Shown piece after piece: positions 9,767-19,514 of a stretch of DNA of 52,171 nucleotides. The position numbers and the translations under genes were made by a program. Source of the stretch: JAFNAG01 sp963824985 (lineage in GTDB: Bacteria > Acidobacteriota > UBA6911); assembly GCA_963824985.1 (NCBI GenBank), contig CAWGRQ010000051.1:1-52171 (forward strand), given 5' to 3'. The notes below the pieces were generated by a model. That model made no database searches. It saw nothing but the letters and a program-made list of their open reading frames with translations, and was not told where the DNA came from. Numbering within the stretch: position 1 is the stretch's first letter; the number at the start of each line of letters is the position of its first letter.

Positions 9767-9814
9767 CGGCAAGACAATCGTCATTCTGAGCGTCACGAGT
9801 GCTTTGTGGAAGAG

Positions 9815-9997
9815 TTAACTCCCAAAATTTTCCAATTCAAAATCCACAACCCACCTGTGGCCTGCGGCGATATACTGCTGCGCCTTGGCTACTGCTTGAT
9901 GCGCCGACCGGCCTAGCCGAAAACCGTAGCTGTGATCCGAGAACGTCCCGTCCCATTGTCGCTGCAGAATCTGCATCACCGCCTGAATGATAGTAAT
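9815..9997 (-). pseudogene. group II intron reverse transcriptase fragment
   Basis: The minus-strand frame contains IIQAVMQILQ...GTFSDHSYGFRLGRSAHQAV...YIAAGHRWVVDFELENFG. This matches the start of the RT domain of LtrA-type maturases, where SDHSYGFRPGRSAHQAV and a WVVDLDLEKFFD-like string are diagnostic. It ends in a stop exactly where the first catalytic Asp motif should continue. The N-terminal part before IIQA, the palm, the maturase and the endonuclease domains are absent. Non-functional. Confidence 0.75.
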
Positions 9998-10140
9998 TCG
10001 CTTTTTCCAGGTAGGAGGAGGATAGCAGCACTTGGGGTTGAAATCACCCGGAAGTCGTGGACACTCATCAAGGATGCAGAGAACAGTGGATGTCCGCATT
10101 GTGCCTTCCTCAAGGGGAAGAAGGAGTCTCCAAATGAACT

Positions 10141-10379
10141 CTTGCCTCGGGTGCCATGTAGTTGCGCTTCTCAAGAGATGGCTGATGGGAACACATCACG
10201 GTGCTGTGAGTCATGAGCATCTCGATTACTATCTTGACGAGTTCACGCTTAGATTCAACCGCCGCCGTTTCAAAACTCGCGGTCTTCTCTTCTTTCGCCT
10301 GCTGCAGCAAGCCGTTGAGGTCGATGCCGTGCCTTACGGAGACCTCGTCCGCAGGGGCGAGGGGCACAGACCACTATAG
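10141..10379 (+). pseudogene. IS1595-family transposase C-terminal fragment
   Basis: Contains VVALLKRWLMGTHHGAVS followed by HLDYYLDEFTLRFNRR and LLQQAVEVDAVPY. This is the characteristic end of IS1595-type (DDE) transposases: the LDEFTFRFNRR box and the final LLQQAV helix. Upstream in the same frame the sequence loses similarity, and a neighbouring frame (LPRV...) suggests a frameshift. The catalytic core is missing. Confidence 0.7.
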
Positions 10380-10651
10380 GTGGTGGTTACGAGAGCTAAA
10401 TGGATAGCCCCTAAAAGAAATTCTGGTGTCCAGACTTTTTGTGAGAGCCAGAAGGGTCCTCGTGCGGATGCCCATAGTGGAAAACAAGGCTAAAACCGTC
10501 CAAAGGATGGCAGTCAGGTGGATACTACTTCAGTGCGGAGTCCAAAATGGAAATTCCATTTAAATACGGGCTGCGGGGTAGATTTCTGTGGCTGCGGGCG
10601 GCCAAGATCGGCTAATATTATGTCTATACAGCGTCTGCCTGAAGCGGAGAC
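10380..10651. other. intergenic region before the ABC exporter
   Basis: About 270 bases with no gene, repeat or clear promoter that I can support. Confidence 0.4.
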
Positions 10652-12256
10652 ATGCCGAATATGCGCGGGCGGGTGATTCCCTGGCGAATATTCCGGACGT
10701 TGCTGAGGCTGCGTTATCAGCTTCTGTGGGGCCAGGCACGTTCGAGCGCAGGCAAGGCCGTCCTCTTTTTTGCTTTGTACGTCTTCGCCATTCTGCTCTT
10801 CCTGTTCTTCGCCCTGGGCGGATTCTCCGCCGCATTCGCCGCCGTTCGACTTGGGCGAGGAATGCAACTGGCCAGAGGGATGCTTGCCGGCCTTCTGGTT
10901 GCCGGCGTGGTGACGGGCCTGGTGTCGAGTGCGGGGCCGAGGGCTGCATTTTCCGACGTGGTGCTGCGCCGTTACCCAATAACATCGCGGGAGCGGCTGG
11001 CGGTGCGCCACATGATCGGCTTGCTCGACCCGATCTGGCCGCTGCTGCTGGCCATGACGGCGGGTCTCGCCGCCGGATTCGCAATCGGAAACCCTTGGAC
11101 GCTGCTGGTCGCGCTTCCCGCTGCGGCTCTTTATGTGGCTCTCGTCTACCTCATCACCGTTGCCATCCTGTCTGTGGTGGAACGCCTGCTGCAGCACAAG
11201 GCGGGTCCGGCGATTCTCGGATCCGTGGTTGCTCTGCTGACGATGGCTGTTGTTCTCGTCCAAACCTCACTCCTCCATTCGCAGAATCGCGGCTGGCTCG
11301 AGACGCTGGATCGAATCCTCCGATTTCTGCCCCCGGCCGCGGCGGCATCCTTGATTGCGGGCGCACTGTTGGGGGAAAAGCTGCTTTCCGCCTGCGCGCT
11401 CGTGGGTTGGATTTTGCTTCCGGCGTTGGTTTTGTATCTGGTCGAGAACCGCCCTCCGGTCTCGGTCAGGGAAAGACCGGGGGAAATCGCCTGGCGAAAT
11501 CCGATAGATAAGGCGGCAGGCTGGTTCGGCCCCCGCCTCGGCCCGCTGGTGGCCAAATGGTTGCGCTCCTACCTGCGCAGCGTGCAGGTCCGTTTCTTTC
11601 TTGCCGCCGCCATTCCGTTTGTGGTCGGAGCTCCGTGGTTGCTTCCCTTCCGCACGCCCGACAAGGTTTATCTAATGACACTTTTTTTATTTTTCGTGAT
11701 GGGTGCCGTGGGCGCCGGTCATGGATCCATGAACATGTTCGGCTTGGATGGTCAGGGAATCTGGCGTTACTCAATACTGCCGGTTCATTTCGAGCACGTT
11801 CACCGGGCCGGGAGCTTCGCCGCAGTGCTGCTCGGAATTGTCCTTACCCCCCCGGCGTTGATTGTTTCATTGGCGTTTACCAATATTCCCTTAGACGGCC
11901 GGCTGATCCTGATGCCAATTCTGAGTGGGATTGCGGGGATCTTCTATTTCAACGCGCTGGGCCTATGGACGACGGTCCTCGCCCCGTTTCCGGTTGATCC
12001 CCGGACGATGATGGGAAACCGTCCTCCGGTTTCCTATAGCCTGTTTCAGGTGGCGTCGTTGCAGCCTGCCATCATTCCAATGTTGTATGTGATGGAAAAC
12101 AGCAACGTGGCGGTGATTCGTGATTACTGGTGGGTTCCGGGCATTGCGGTCATCGTCTGCACTGCGTTGTACGCTGTCTCGCTATATTTCACAGGGAGAA
12201 TCCTTCTGGCCCGCCGCGAACGCCTGATCGGCACGGTCGCCATCGCGCGCAAATAG
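10652..12256 (+). CDS. ABC-2-like transporter membrane protein
   Basis: 534-aa polytopic membrane protein with about twelve hydrophobic segments. After a basic N-terminus (IPWRIFRTLLRLRYQLLWGQ) helices appear near residues 35-60, 75-95, 120-170, 185-210 and 240-265. A basic cytoplasmic stretch (about 275-320) follows, then a second set of helices to the C-terminus, which ends in ARRERL. No enzyme motif is seen. The gene is followed after 41 bases by an ABC ATPase on the same strand, so the two probably form one exporter of the ABC-2 class. The start ATG is followed by a second in-frame ATG at 10661. Substrate unknown. Confidence 0.75.
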   Translation: MPNMRGRVIPWRIFRTLLRLRYQLLWGQARSSAGKAVLFFALYVFAILLFLFFALGGFSAAFAAVRLGRGMQLARGMLAGLLVAGVVTGLVSSAGPRAAFSDVVLRRYPITSRERLAVRHMIGLLDPIWPLLLAMTAGLAAGFAIGNPWTLLVALPAAALYVALVYLITVAILSVVERLLQHKAGPAILGSVVALLTMAVVLVQTSLLHSQNRGWLETLDRILRFLPPAAAASLIAGALLGEKLLSACALVGWILLPALVLYLVENRPPVSVRERPGEIAWRNPIDKAAGWFGPRLGPLVAKWLRSYLRSVQVRFFLAAAIPFVVGAPWLLPFRTPDKVYLMTLFLFFVMGAVGAGHGSMNMFGLDGQGIWRYSILPVHFEHVHRAGSFAAVLLGIVLTPPALIVSLAFTNIPLDGRLILMPILSGIAGIFYFNALGLWTTVLAPFPVDPRTMMGNRPPVSYSLFQVASLQPAIIPMLYVMENSNVAVIRDYWWVPGIAVIVCTALYAVSLYFTGRILLARRERLIGTVAIARK

Positions 12257-12297
12257 AAGAATCCGATGACACAAAACAAATTACACGCTGAAGACGA

Positions 12298-13131
12298 ATG
12301 ACAACCGTATTTCCTAATGCAGAAAACCAGACCGGAGACTCTCCCGGATCGGAACGTGAGAGCAACGGCGTCATCAGGATCGAGCACTTGACCAAGAAGT
12401 TTGGCAGGATTACCGCGGTCGACGATCTCTCGTTGGAAGTGCCTGCGGGCCGGCTGTTCGGCTTCCTCGGGCCGAACGGCGCCGGTAAGAGCACAACCAT
12501 CGGCTGCATGACGGGCCTGCTCGACCCGACCGCAGGGAGCATCCAACTGCTCGGCCAGGAGCTCACCCGGGATTCAGTAGAGATAAAGAAGCGCATCGGG
12601 GTCATGCCGGAAGGACTGGCTCTCTTCGATCAGCTGCGTGCGCCGGAGTTCTTGGTCTTCAACGCCAGCATGTTCGGCCTCGATGAAAAGACCACGCGCG
12701 GGCGCGTCGAAGAGCTCCTGGAGGCGATGGACCTGAAGAGCGCTCTCCAGCGGCCGCTATGCGAATTCAGCTCCGGCATGCGCAAGAAAGTGGCCTTCGC
12801 GGCGGCCATCATTCACAGTCCCGAGATCCTTTTCCTCGATGAACCGTTCGAGAGCATCGACCCGGCTGCGGCGGCGATGATGAAGGAGTGGCTGCGCCGG
12901 TACGTGGCGCAGGGGCGGACGGTGTTTATGACCAGCCACGTCCTGGAAACGGTCGAGCGCCTGTGCGTCGACGTGGGGATCATCCATTGCGGCAGGTTGG
13001 CATGGCGCGGGGAGCTCAAGGACCTCAGCGCCGGGGAAGACATCGAGTGTGACGGCCAGGGCTTCGCCACGCTCGAAGCGCTCTTCCTCCACATCTCCGG
13101 TGAGCAGCACCGCGGCCTCACCTGGCTTTAG
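12298..13131 (+). CDS. ABC transporter ATP-binding protein
   Basis: 277-aa ATPase with all motifs in order: Walker A GPNGAGKST (about residue 58), Q-loop region MPEGLALFDQL, signature FSSGMRKKV, Walker B ILFLDEPFESID and the H-loop TSHVLE. The first 20 residues before IRIEHLTKKF are not conserved. The fold and the short C-terminal tail fit the ABC-2 exporter group (natA/ccmA type). It powers the membrane protein encoded just upstream. The gene ends about 70 bases before the IS91-type insertion, so it appears complete. Confidence 0.92.
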   Translation: MTTVFPNAENQTGDSPGSERESNGVIRIEHLTKKFGRITAVDDLSLEVPAGRLFGFLGPNGAGKSTTIGCMTGLLDPTAGSIQLLGQELTRDSVEIKKRIGVMPEGLALFDQLRAPEFLVFNASMFGLDEKTTRGRVEELLEAMDLKSALQRPLCEFSSGMRKKVAFAAAIIHSPEILFLDEPFESIDPAAAAMMKEWLRRYVAQGRTVFMTSHVLETVERLCVDVGIIHCGRLAWRGELKDLSAGEDIECDGQGFATLEALFLHISGEQHRGLTWL

Positions 13132-13362
13132 GCGGAGCGGGACCTCCCGCTAAGCAGAGGTCTGCCCAATCGCTCTATCCCGAACCGATGTTTTGAAGGA
13201 GATAAGCATTTCTTTCCGGGAGAGCAAGGGAAAAGGAGGCGAAAAGGGGGATCGCAGTGGGCAAGTTGGGCGGACGACTCGGGAGCGCTTGCGCCCATGA
13301 GCCGGGATAAACCTCGACCAAGCGGCGCTCTGGCCGGCATGCGGGGTGGATGGCGCGGAAGC

Positions 13363-14741
13363 TTACGGAAGGGTGTCGGGGCGGGCGCGAGGAGGAGGAC
13401 GCGGCTGGAAAGGGCCCCGAGTCTTGCAGCGCTTGCTCTTCCGGTGGCGGTGGCGGTCGACGACACGAGGATCGGTAATAAAGGAGACGATGCGCATGCG
13501 GGTGCCGCAGGCGCCGCAAATCAGAGGGTCGGCCTCGAATATTTTCCGGACCAGACGAGCCCACGTGCTGCGGGCCTCCCTGGAGAAATCGGAATTGTTC
13601 CGGGCTCGGACGCGGGAGCGCCAACGGCGGCGGAGTCGGCTGGTCCGTTGTCACAGACGATTCTGCCCCGGTTGGAGTAGGCGCCGTAGAATCGCTGACC
13701 ATGGCTTCCCGGGTCGGGAATATGCGAGGTGATCCTGTGAATCCATTCCAGGGGATCCAGGACCACGCGCGTAGCGCCGGTGCGCGGGTCCGGGGGCGTC
13801 TCCAGCGACAGGGCGCCGTCATCGAGTTTCTCGAGGGCATCCATGGCCAGAGCGGGGCAGGTGATGTAGCGGCTCTGGGATTCGAGCGAGGCGAGGGCCC
13901 CGGCATCCACGGGCAGTCCGGCGAATACAGAGAATCCGGGATGGACCCAGGACAAGAGATTGTGCATGAAGCTTTCCGAGAGGCGTTCGGCCCGGTGCAG
14001 GCGCTGCAGGAACAGTCTCCGGAAGACTTCCATGACGGCGGCGGGATCGGGGGCGGAAAGCGGCAGGAACTCTCCGTCGCGATTGAAAACGCCGTCGGAA
14101 ACCAAGGCATGGGCATGCGGGTTGAAGTTGGCGCCGTAGCCGCCGAAGGTTTGGAGCGAGACGACGCAGCCGGGGCGGACGTCAGAGCGGTCAAAGAATG
14201 CCTGGAAGGTTTTCAGAATTGCGGCGTAGGCGGTTTGGGACAGCAGGCCGAGCAGCTTGCGGTCGCGTTCGACAAGGCCGCGCAGGACGCGGGGGATGGA
14301 AAAGGTCCAATGCCGATGCGGGACGCAAGCGAGGATCTCGGATGTGAGTTTTTCGGCGAACAGGACAGAGCGTTTGGCCTGGCAGCTCGAACAGAGATTT
14401 CTGGTGCGGCAAGAAAACGCCAAGAGGTGCTCCGCGTGACACTTCGGGCAGCGAATCCTGGCGAAACCCCCTTGGAGCCGGCCACAACTCAGAAACTGCT
14501 CCACGGAACGGGGCACAACCGGGCGCAGGGGGCCCGAGCGCGGCTCGAACCGTTCTTCGTAACCACGGACGTAACTGTCGAAGTGGTCTTCAAAGAGCTG
14601 ATAGTACGCCGTTCGTTCTGGATGCCTGGGCCGGTATTGCGCCGGCGCTTCGGCGATAAGGCCGCCCCCACGATACTCCCCTGCGAAGCGGGCCAAGTCC
14701 CCGCCGCAACAGGCGACGAGCGGCTGGCAGACGCAGGGCAT
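13363..14741 (-). pseudogene. IS91-family (Y2/HUH-type) transposase, frameshifted
   Basis: The main frame (14741 down to 13521) has an N-terminal zinc ribbon (RIRCPKCHAEHLL...CRTRNLCSSCQAKR), the HUH motif NPHAHALV and the downstream region with RYITCPALA. Near the C-terminus the frame breaks. At 13602-13604 there are three G where the partial copy at 30646-30649 has four. Adding one base restores the conserved IFEADPLICGACGTRM zinc-binding end, and the protein then stops at 13363-13365. The transposase is therefore probably inactive through a single-base deletion. The start at 14741 is the first ATG; a later start nearer YRPRHPERT is possible. Confidence 0.85.
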
Positions 14742-14752
14742 GGCGGGCTGAC

Positions 14753-14787
14753 CTCTCTGGGCGGCCGTATTGGGGCCGCCCAGAGAG
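14753..14787. repeat. perfect 14-bp stem-loop upstream of the IS91 transposase
   Basis: CTCTCTGGGCGGCC (14753-14766) and its exact complement (14774-14787) surround a 7-base loop. On the transposase strand it lies just upstream of the gene, which suggests a terminus or regulatory hairpin of the element. No T-run follows on either strand. Confidence 0.6.
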
Positions 14788-14911
14788 ATCTAACTGCCAT
14801 GCCGGGGAAATGAGCCAATCATAATCCCTGCCACCCCCCTCTGCTTTTCGGATGACGATACCTACTCGCCCTGCCCAAAGGATCCAGGCGACTCGACCGA
14901 CCCGGGAGCCA

Positions 14912-15411
14912 TCATATGGCGTTGCAGAAACCCGTCCTCTGGATCGCCCTGGGAAATCCCTACGTGCTCAAGCTCTTTCCTCAGGTTCCCGCCTACCTGT
15001 GCACGTTCAGTTATTCCGATGGATCGCAGCTGGCGGCAGCCCGGGCGATGTCGGGCGAAATCGCCGTGAGCGGCAAGACCCCGGTATCCATTCCCGGATA
15101 TTTCGCGGTTGGAGACGGATTGCAGGTGCCCAAACTTGAGCTCACGCTCCGGCCGGGAACGGAAAGTCCTGACCTGAGGCCCGATACCTTCGACGAGACA
15201 CGCCGCCTGCTCGCATCCTACGTAAGCCAGGGGGCATTCCCGGGAGGGGCTTTGGCCGTGGGCTTTCGCGGCGCACTGGTGCTGGATGCCGCCGCTGGCA
15301 AACTGGATACCACCCCGGAAAACGAGGTCACCGGAGATACCATGTACGACCTTGCCTCCCTGTCCAAGGTGATCGGCACGACTTCGGCGGCCATGATGCT
15401 CTTCGATTCGG
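14912..15411 (+). pseudogene. partial duplicate of the GH3/serine-hydrolase gene
   Basis: About 500 bases match 4363-4857 of the complete gene at roughly 94% by eye: from LQKPVLWIALGNPYVLK, across the linker (LRPGTESPDL), to the SxxK motif (ASLSKVIGT) and AAMMLFDS. It then breaks abruptly at 15411 into unrelated sequence. No start, GH3 active site or C-terminal catalytic motifs are present. It lies directly beside the IS91-type element, which may have carried or fixed it. Differences are mostly at third codon positions, so the copy was probably made from a coding relative and not by recent error. Confidence 0.85.
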
Positions 15412-15484
15412 AAAGAAACGGTGCGGCGAGACCAAAGGAGACCCTCTGGGATCGTCACTCGCGCTCGGCATGTCCTTATCATCC

Positions 15485-15502
15485 AGCGGCGCAAGCGCCG
15501 CT
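15485..15502. repeat. short palindrome between two gene fragments
   Basis: AGCGGCGCAAGCGCCGCT has perfect 8-base arms around AA. It sits between the truncated GH3 copy and the reductase fragment, close to the junction. Confidence 0.45.
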
Positions 15503-15520
15503 GTCCCCTCATCTTGTGAC

Positions 15521-15643
15521 CAGGGGAGTACCGAACTCGTACACGCGCTGCTCGCCAATGACTTGGTCGACGCCATGAGCCTCTTCACGGTGCCGGTCGT
15601 GCTTGGCGGCGGCAAGAAGCTCTTCACGGACGGCTCGGCTTGA
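15521..15643 (+). pseudogene. dihydrofolate-reductase-family (RibD C-terminal) fragment
   Basis: The frame reads QGSTELVHALLANDLVDAM then FTVPVVLGGGKKLF and stops at 15641-15643. This is the typical last 40 residues of small RibD-C/DHFR-like reductases (GS..L...LL..DLVDE...PVVLG.GKRLF). Upstream of 15521 the similarity disappears, so only the tail is left. Confidence 0.65.
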
Positions 15644-16160
15644 ACTTATGCTGCGCCGGACTTCCTAAACTGGGGCTTGGCCGCATTTGTTGAGGTCTTT
15701 TTCTGAATCTTAGGTTCTTGCATACCTGTTTTGATTATTTCTCACCTTTCAGCTACCCTTTTCTGTTTTTGCTATCGCCGCGCATTCCTTGTTTTGTAAG
15801 CGATCTTTCCCAGATGCTTCAAGCGGGACCAGTATTCCATTTTGCCGAGTCTGTCGCACATGAGGATCACACGGATGTGGCATTGGGGCGCCAGATGATC
15901 GACCCCTGCCGGCTGGGTTTAACGAATGGCCCGAGGCTTGAAGAAGCCTCTGACGCGTGATTTGCCTTAGAAGCAGAAAAGGGGCACGAAATCTTTATGC
16001 AAGGCCTGTTTTGCCCCCTTCAAACGGAGACATCCTTAGATTGCAACCATTTCGCGTGGTCCGACCCCAAACCACCGGGGATGCATCAATGCGGCTTTTT
16101 TACAGCTTTGTTTCTTGGGTATCCACTATAATCGGCACATCAGTATTTCCGCGTGAGAGG
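15644..16160. other. about 520 bases without a supported gene
   Basis: AT-richer than its surroundings at the left. Short frames on both strands have no recognisable product or start signal. A weak imperfect hairpin (AAGGGGCA...TGCCCCCTT, about 15980-16020) is the only structure seen. Confidence 0.4.
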
Positions 16161-16167
16161 ATCATCC

Positions 16168-17994
16168 ATGAGTAACGACATGCTGCGACGGGACTTTTTG
16201 AAGACCGCACCTCCGGCAGCCTGGCTCCTAACCCAGGCGGTCGGGGCCTCGACAATCCAGGATAAGGAAGTTGCATCCAGGAACCTGCTCGAACCGTTCG
16301 ATTATCGAGGCGTGCGTCTGGCAGACAGCAGGTGGAAGGAGCAGTACCAGGCGACCAGGGACTATTACGCGGGCATATCAGAAGATGACATTATGAAAGG
16401 ATTTCGGGCCGCGGTCGGCCTGCCCGCGCCGGGCAAGACGCTTGGAGGCTGGTGCGAGCGCAACAGTTCGACCGTCTTGGGCCAATGGCTGAGCGGGATG
16501 GCGCGCATGTATCGCGCAACCGGAGACGGGGCGATGCGCGAAAAGGCCGTGCGCCTGGTGACCGAGTTTGCCAAGACGGTGAAATCCGACGGTGATTGCG
16601 GGATGAGGCACTATCCGTTTGAGAAGCTGGTTTGCGGCCTCGTGGACATGCAACTCTACGCGGACCATGCAGATTCCGTCCATTTGCTCGACAGGCTCGT
16701 GGATTGGGCCAGCCAGAACTTCGACCGCGCCAACGTGCCGGCCACGCCGAGCCTCTGGTCGGGCAGGCCGGGCGAATGGTACACGCTTGGCGAGAACCTG
16801 TTTCGCGCATACAGGGTCACGGGAAATTCGAAGTATAAGACCTTTGCCGAAGCATGGCTCTACCCACAGTATTGGAACAAGTTTGCCGCGACATCCGATC
16901 CCCCGGACGCCCACGGCCTTCACGCTTACAGCCATGTCAATACGTTCAGCAGCGCCGCCATGGCGTATGCCGTATCCGGAGAGCCGGCCTACCTGAAGAT
17001 CATCAGGAATGCATATGATTTCCTGCAGAAAAGGCAGTGCTACGCGACCGGCGGATTTGGCCCGATCGAGCACATCGTGCCATCGGATGGCGCTCTGGGA
17101 CGGGCCTTGGAATATCGACCCGACGATTTCGAAACCATATGCGGCAGTTGGGCAGGCTTCAAGCTGTCGCGATACCTCATGCAATTCACTGGCGAAGCCC
17201 GCTACGGGGATTGGATCGAGCGGCTGCTCTATAACGGCGTCGGAGCCGCGCTCCCCATTACCACCGGCGGCAAGAACTTCTATTATGCCGACTACCGGAT
17301 TGCCGGCGGCATGAAGATCTATAAGCGGGAAACCTACACATGCTGTTCGGGGACCTTGATTCAGTGCGTCGCGGATTACCACAATCTCATCTACTTCAGA
17401 GACAGCTCCAGCCTGTATGTGAATCTATATGTCCCGTCCGAAGTGGTCTGGAGCCGGCCCGAGGGCGAAGTCAGGTTGACCCAGGAGACGCACTATCCGG
17501 AAGACGAGACCGTCCTCCTGGCGGTGAGCCTCAAACAGAGTGCGAATTTCTCGATCAAGTTTCGCGTGCCGGCCTGGGGACAGGGCGTTTCTGTCAAGGT
17601 GAACGGTACGCAGGCCGACATAACATGTTCCCCGGGGACCTGGGCTGCCGTTACGCGCCAATGGAACTCGGGTGATCGGTTGGAGATCAGGATTCCGCTG
17701 CGCTTCCGGATGCAGCCGGTCGACGCGCAGCACCCCAACTGGGTCGCCATTGTACGAGGGCCGGTCGTTTATGTTTTGGACGCGTTCGCCCACTCCCAGA
17801 ACTTTCGACTCCCGGAGACGGATGCCGATCTCAATAAGTGGATGGTTGCCGACACGCCGCAGGGCGTGTTTCACGTCGAGTTCCCGGGCGGGGGTCGCGT
17901 CGGTTCGAAGTTATTCCCATTTTATGCCATGGGTGAGGTCGCGCCTTATAAGATGTATTTCGACGCGAAATCCTTGCCTTTCAAGATCTGGTGA
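16168..17994 (+). CDS. glycoside hydrolase family 127-like protein (DUF1680), exported
   Basis: 608 aa. The ATG at 16168 has GAGAGG seven bases upstream and gives a Tat-like signal MLRRDFLKTAPPAAWLLTQ. The body is an (alpha/alpha)6 barrel followed by beta-sandwich domains. Family features seen are YATGGFGPIEH, the ETYTCCSGT loop with the paired cysteines that hold the catalytic thiolate and zinc, and QYWN/HVNTF-type barrel motifs. GH127 enzymes characteristically release L-arabinofuranose from plant glycans, but related subfamilies act on other sugars, so the substrate is not certain. It is followed after 160 bases by a GH43 gene on the same strand, consistent with an arabinan/xylan use pair. 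Confidence 0.85.
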   Translation: MSNDMLRRDFLKTAPPAAWLLTQAVGASTIQDKEVASRNLLEPFDYRGVRLADSRWKEQYQATRDYYAGISEDDIMKGFRAAVGLPAPGKTLGGWCERNSSTVLGQWLSGMARMYRATGDGAMREKAVRLVTEFAKTVKSDGDCGMRHYPFEKLVCGLVDMQLYADHADSVHLLDRLVDWASQNFDRANVPATPSLWSGRPGEWYTLGENLFRAYRVTGNSKYKTFAEAWLYPQYWNKFAATSDPPDAHGLHAYSHVNTFSSAAMAYAVSGEPAYLKIIRNAYDFLQKRQCYATGGFGPIEHIVPSDGALGRALEYRPDDFETICGSWAGFKLSRYLMQFTGEARYGDWIERLLYNGVGAALPITTGGKNFYYADYRIAGGMKIYKRETYTCCSGTLIQCVADYHNLIYFRDSSSLYVNLYVPSEVVWSRPEGEVRLTQETHYPEDETVLLAVSLKQSANFSIKFRVPAWGQGVSVKVNGTQADITCSPGTWAAVTRQWNSGDRLEIRIPLRFRMQPVDAQHPNWVAIVRGPVVYVLDAFAHSQNFRLPETDADLNKWMVADTPQGVFHVEFPGGGRVGSKLFPFYAMGEVAPYKMYFDAKSLPFKIW

Positions 17995-18156
17995 ACCCAA
18001 ATCGAACGTCAGGGCCGCGTCCGCCGTTTTTGACTCATTTTGCCTCAACAACCGAGCTCGACCTCGTTGAGATCTGCAAGGCGAGGCGGCTATCGTTCGA
18101 GCTTGGTGACCGGAAATTAGACGGCGCCAGGCGGCAAATAGGAGAGGATGTCTCTC

Positions 18157-19145
18157 ATGCGCAACTCTCTGCTCATCCTCGCCCTGCTGGCGGCAACGGC
18201 CGTCTTCGGCGGCTTTCACATGGCGGGCCAGACCCCGCGTTCAGGGAATCCCATCCTCCCCGGCTGGTATGCGGATCCTGAAGCGCACATATTCGAGCAC
18301 GAGTACTGGATCTACCCGACCTACTCCGCGCCGTACGGCGAGCAGACATTCCTCGATGCGTTTTCGTCGAGCGACCTCGTAACCTGGACGAAGCATCCGC
18401 GCGTGCTGGACACCTCCGACGTAACGTGGGCCAAGCGCGCCATGTGGGCGCCATCGGTCATCGAGAAGGACGGCGCCTACTACATGTTCTTCGGCGCGAA
18501 CGACATCCAGAATGACAATCAGGTTGGCGGCATCGGCGTGGCCCGTGCGCGAATCCCGGCGGTCCGTTCGAAGATCACCTCGGCAGGCCTCTCGTCGACA
18601 AGTTTCACAACGGCGCTCAGCCGATCGATGCCTACGTGTTCAAGGACGAAGATGGCACGTTCTACCTGATTTACGGCGGCTGGCGGCACTGCAACATTGC
18701 GAAGCTGAACGAGGACTTCACCGGCTTCGTGCCGTTTCCCGACGGGACGACCTTTAAGGAAATCACGCCGAGCGGTTACGTTGAAGGTTCCTTCATGTTC
18801 GTGAAGGACGGGAAATACTACTTCATGTGGTCCGAAGGCGGCTGGACGGGACCGAATTACGCCGTGGCCTATGCGATCGGCTCGTCACCGCTCGGCCCGT
18901 TCGAACGGGCGGGAAAAATTCTTCAACAGGATCCGGCCGTCGCGACCGGGGCGGGCCATCACTCGATCCTCCACGCACCCGGCTCGAGCCATTGGTACAT
19001 CGTATATCACCGCCGCCCGCTCGGCGAGACCGACCGCAACCACCGGGTCGTATGCATCGACGAACTGCGATTCGATGCCGGCGGCGCGATCCAGCCCGTC
19101 GTCATCACGAAGGAGGGCGTGCCCCCCGATCCATTGCAAAAGTAG
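18157..19145 (+). pseudogene. GH43-like glycosidase gene with one frameshift
   Basis: Five-bladed beta-propeller glycosidase of about 329 aa when corrected. The ATG at 18157 lies nine bases after GGAGAGG and gives a signal peptide; an ATG at 18148 abuts the ribosome site and is less likely. Motifs: LPGWYADPEAHIF (catalytic base Asp), AMWAPSVIEKDGAYYMFF (pKa-modulating region) and GYVEGSFMFVKDGKYYF (acid Glu). The frame moves near 18551: the first part ends in GIGVARA and the second resumes in another frame at NPGGPF...DAYVFKDEDG. One missing base in GCGCGAATCCC explains it. This may be a true mutation or a sequencing error. Without correction the protein loses its catalytic Glu. Confidence 0.8.
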
Positions 19146-19514
19146 GCGCCGCAAGAGAAACCGGTCAGGTCTTCAGAATCCAGATTCCGGTCATACAAAT
19201 GACTTGCGGCTCCCTGCGGCTGAAATCCAGAAAAGGACATTGAAGACCTGACACCCGGAATCCCGGTCATAAACGGGACGCCCCCGTAAAACTCGATAGC
19301 CCGGCTGTGCGAACCTTCCAGCAAGCCGGATCCCGCTTCCATGTCGCCTCGCCGTATGTGCAATTGCTGGCGATCCGGTTTACATTGCCACGGGCAAATT
19401 CGCGGTTTTTCCTGGGGTATCGCCAAAAGTGCGGTTTCTATAAGTTATTGATTCTATTGGTGCCGAAGTCTGCTATCATCGTCCCGCAATCCCAACTTGC
19501 AGAAAGACATCGAC
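19146..19514. other. 370-base gap before the restriction-modification island
   Basis: No gene. The right end (TTGATT at 19448, TATCAT at 19474-19479) is AT-rich and could hold the hsdM promoter, but the spacing of 20 bases is poor. Confidence 0.35.

Larger units (their letters stand above)
13200..14790 (-). mobile_element. IS91-family insertion sequence, degraded
   Basis: Carries an IS91-type transposase on the minus strand. The right (3') end is inferred at about 13200, because the block ATAAGCATTTCT followed by an A/G-rich stretch is shared with a second partial copy at 30147. The left end is inferred near the 14-bp perfect hairpin at 14753-14787, as IS91 termini carry hairpins. No target duplication is expected for this rolling-circle family. 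The exact ends are uncertain by tens of bases. Confidence 0.65.

Noticed and set aside
10588..11511. 307-codon plus-strand frame over the ABC permease
   Set aside because: Arg/Gly/Cys-rich shadow; the 10652 frame has regular membrane helices.
13701..14813. 370-codon frame on the plus strand opposite the IS91 transposase
   Set aside because: Composition mirrors the antisense of a GC-rich gene; the minus-strand frame has zinc-ribbon and HUH motifs.
19441..19480. Promoter TTGATT / TATCAT before hsdM
   Set aside because: Spacing of 20 bases is too long to support it as a feature.
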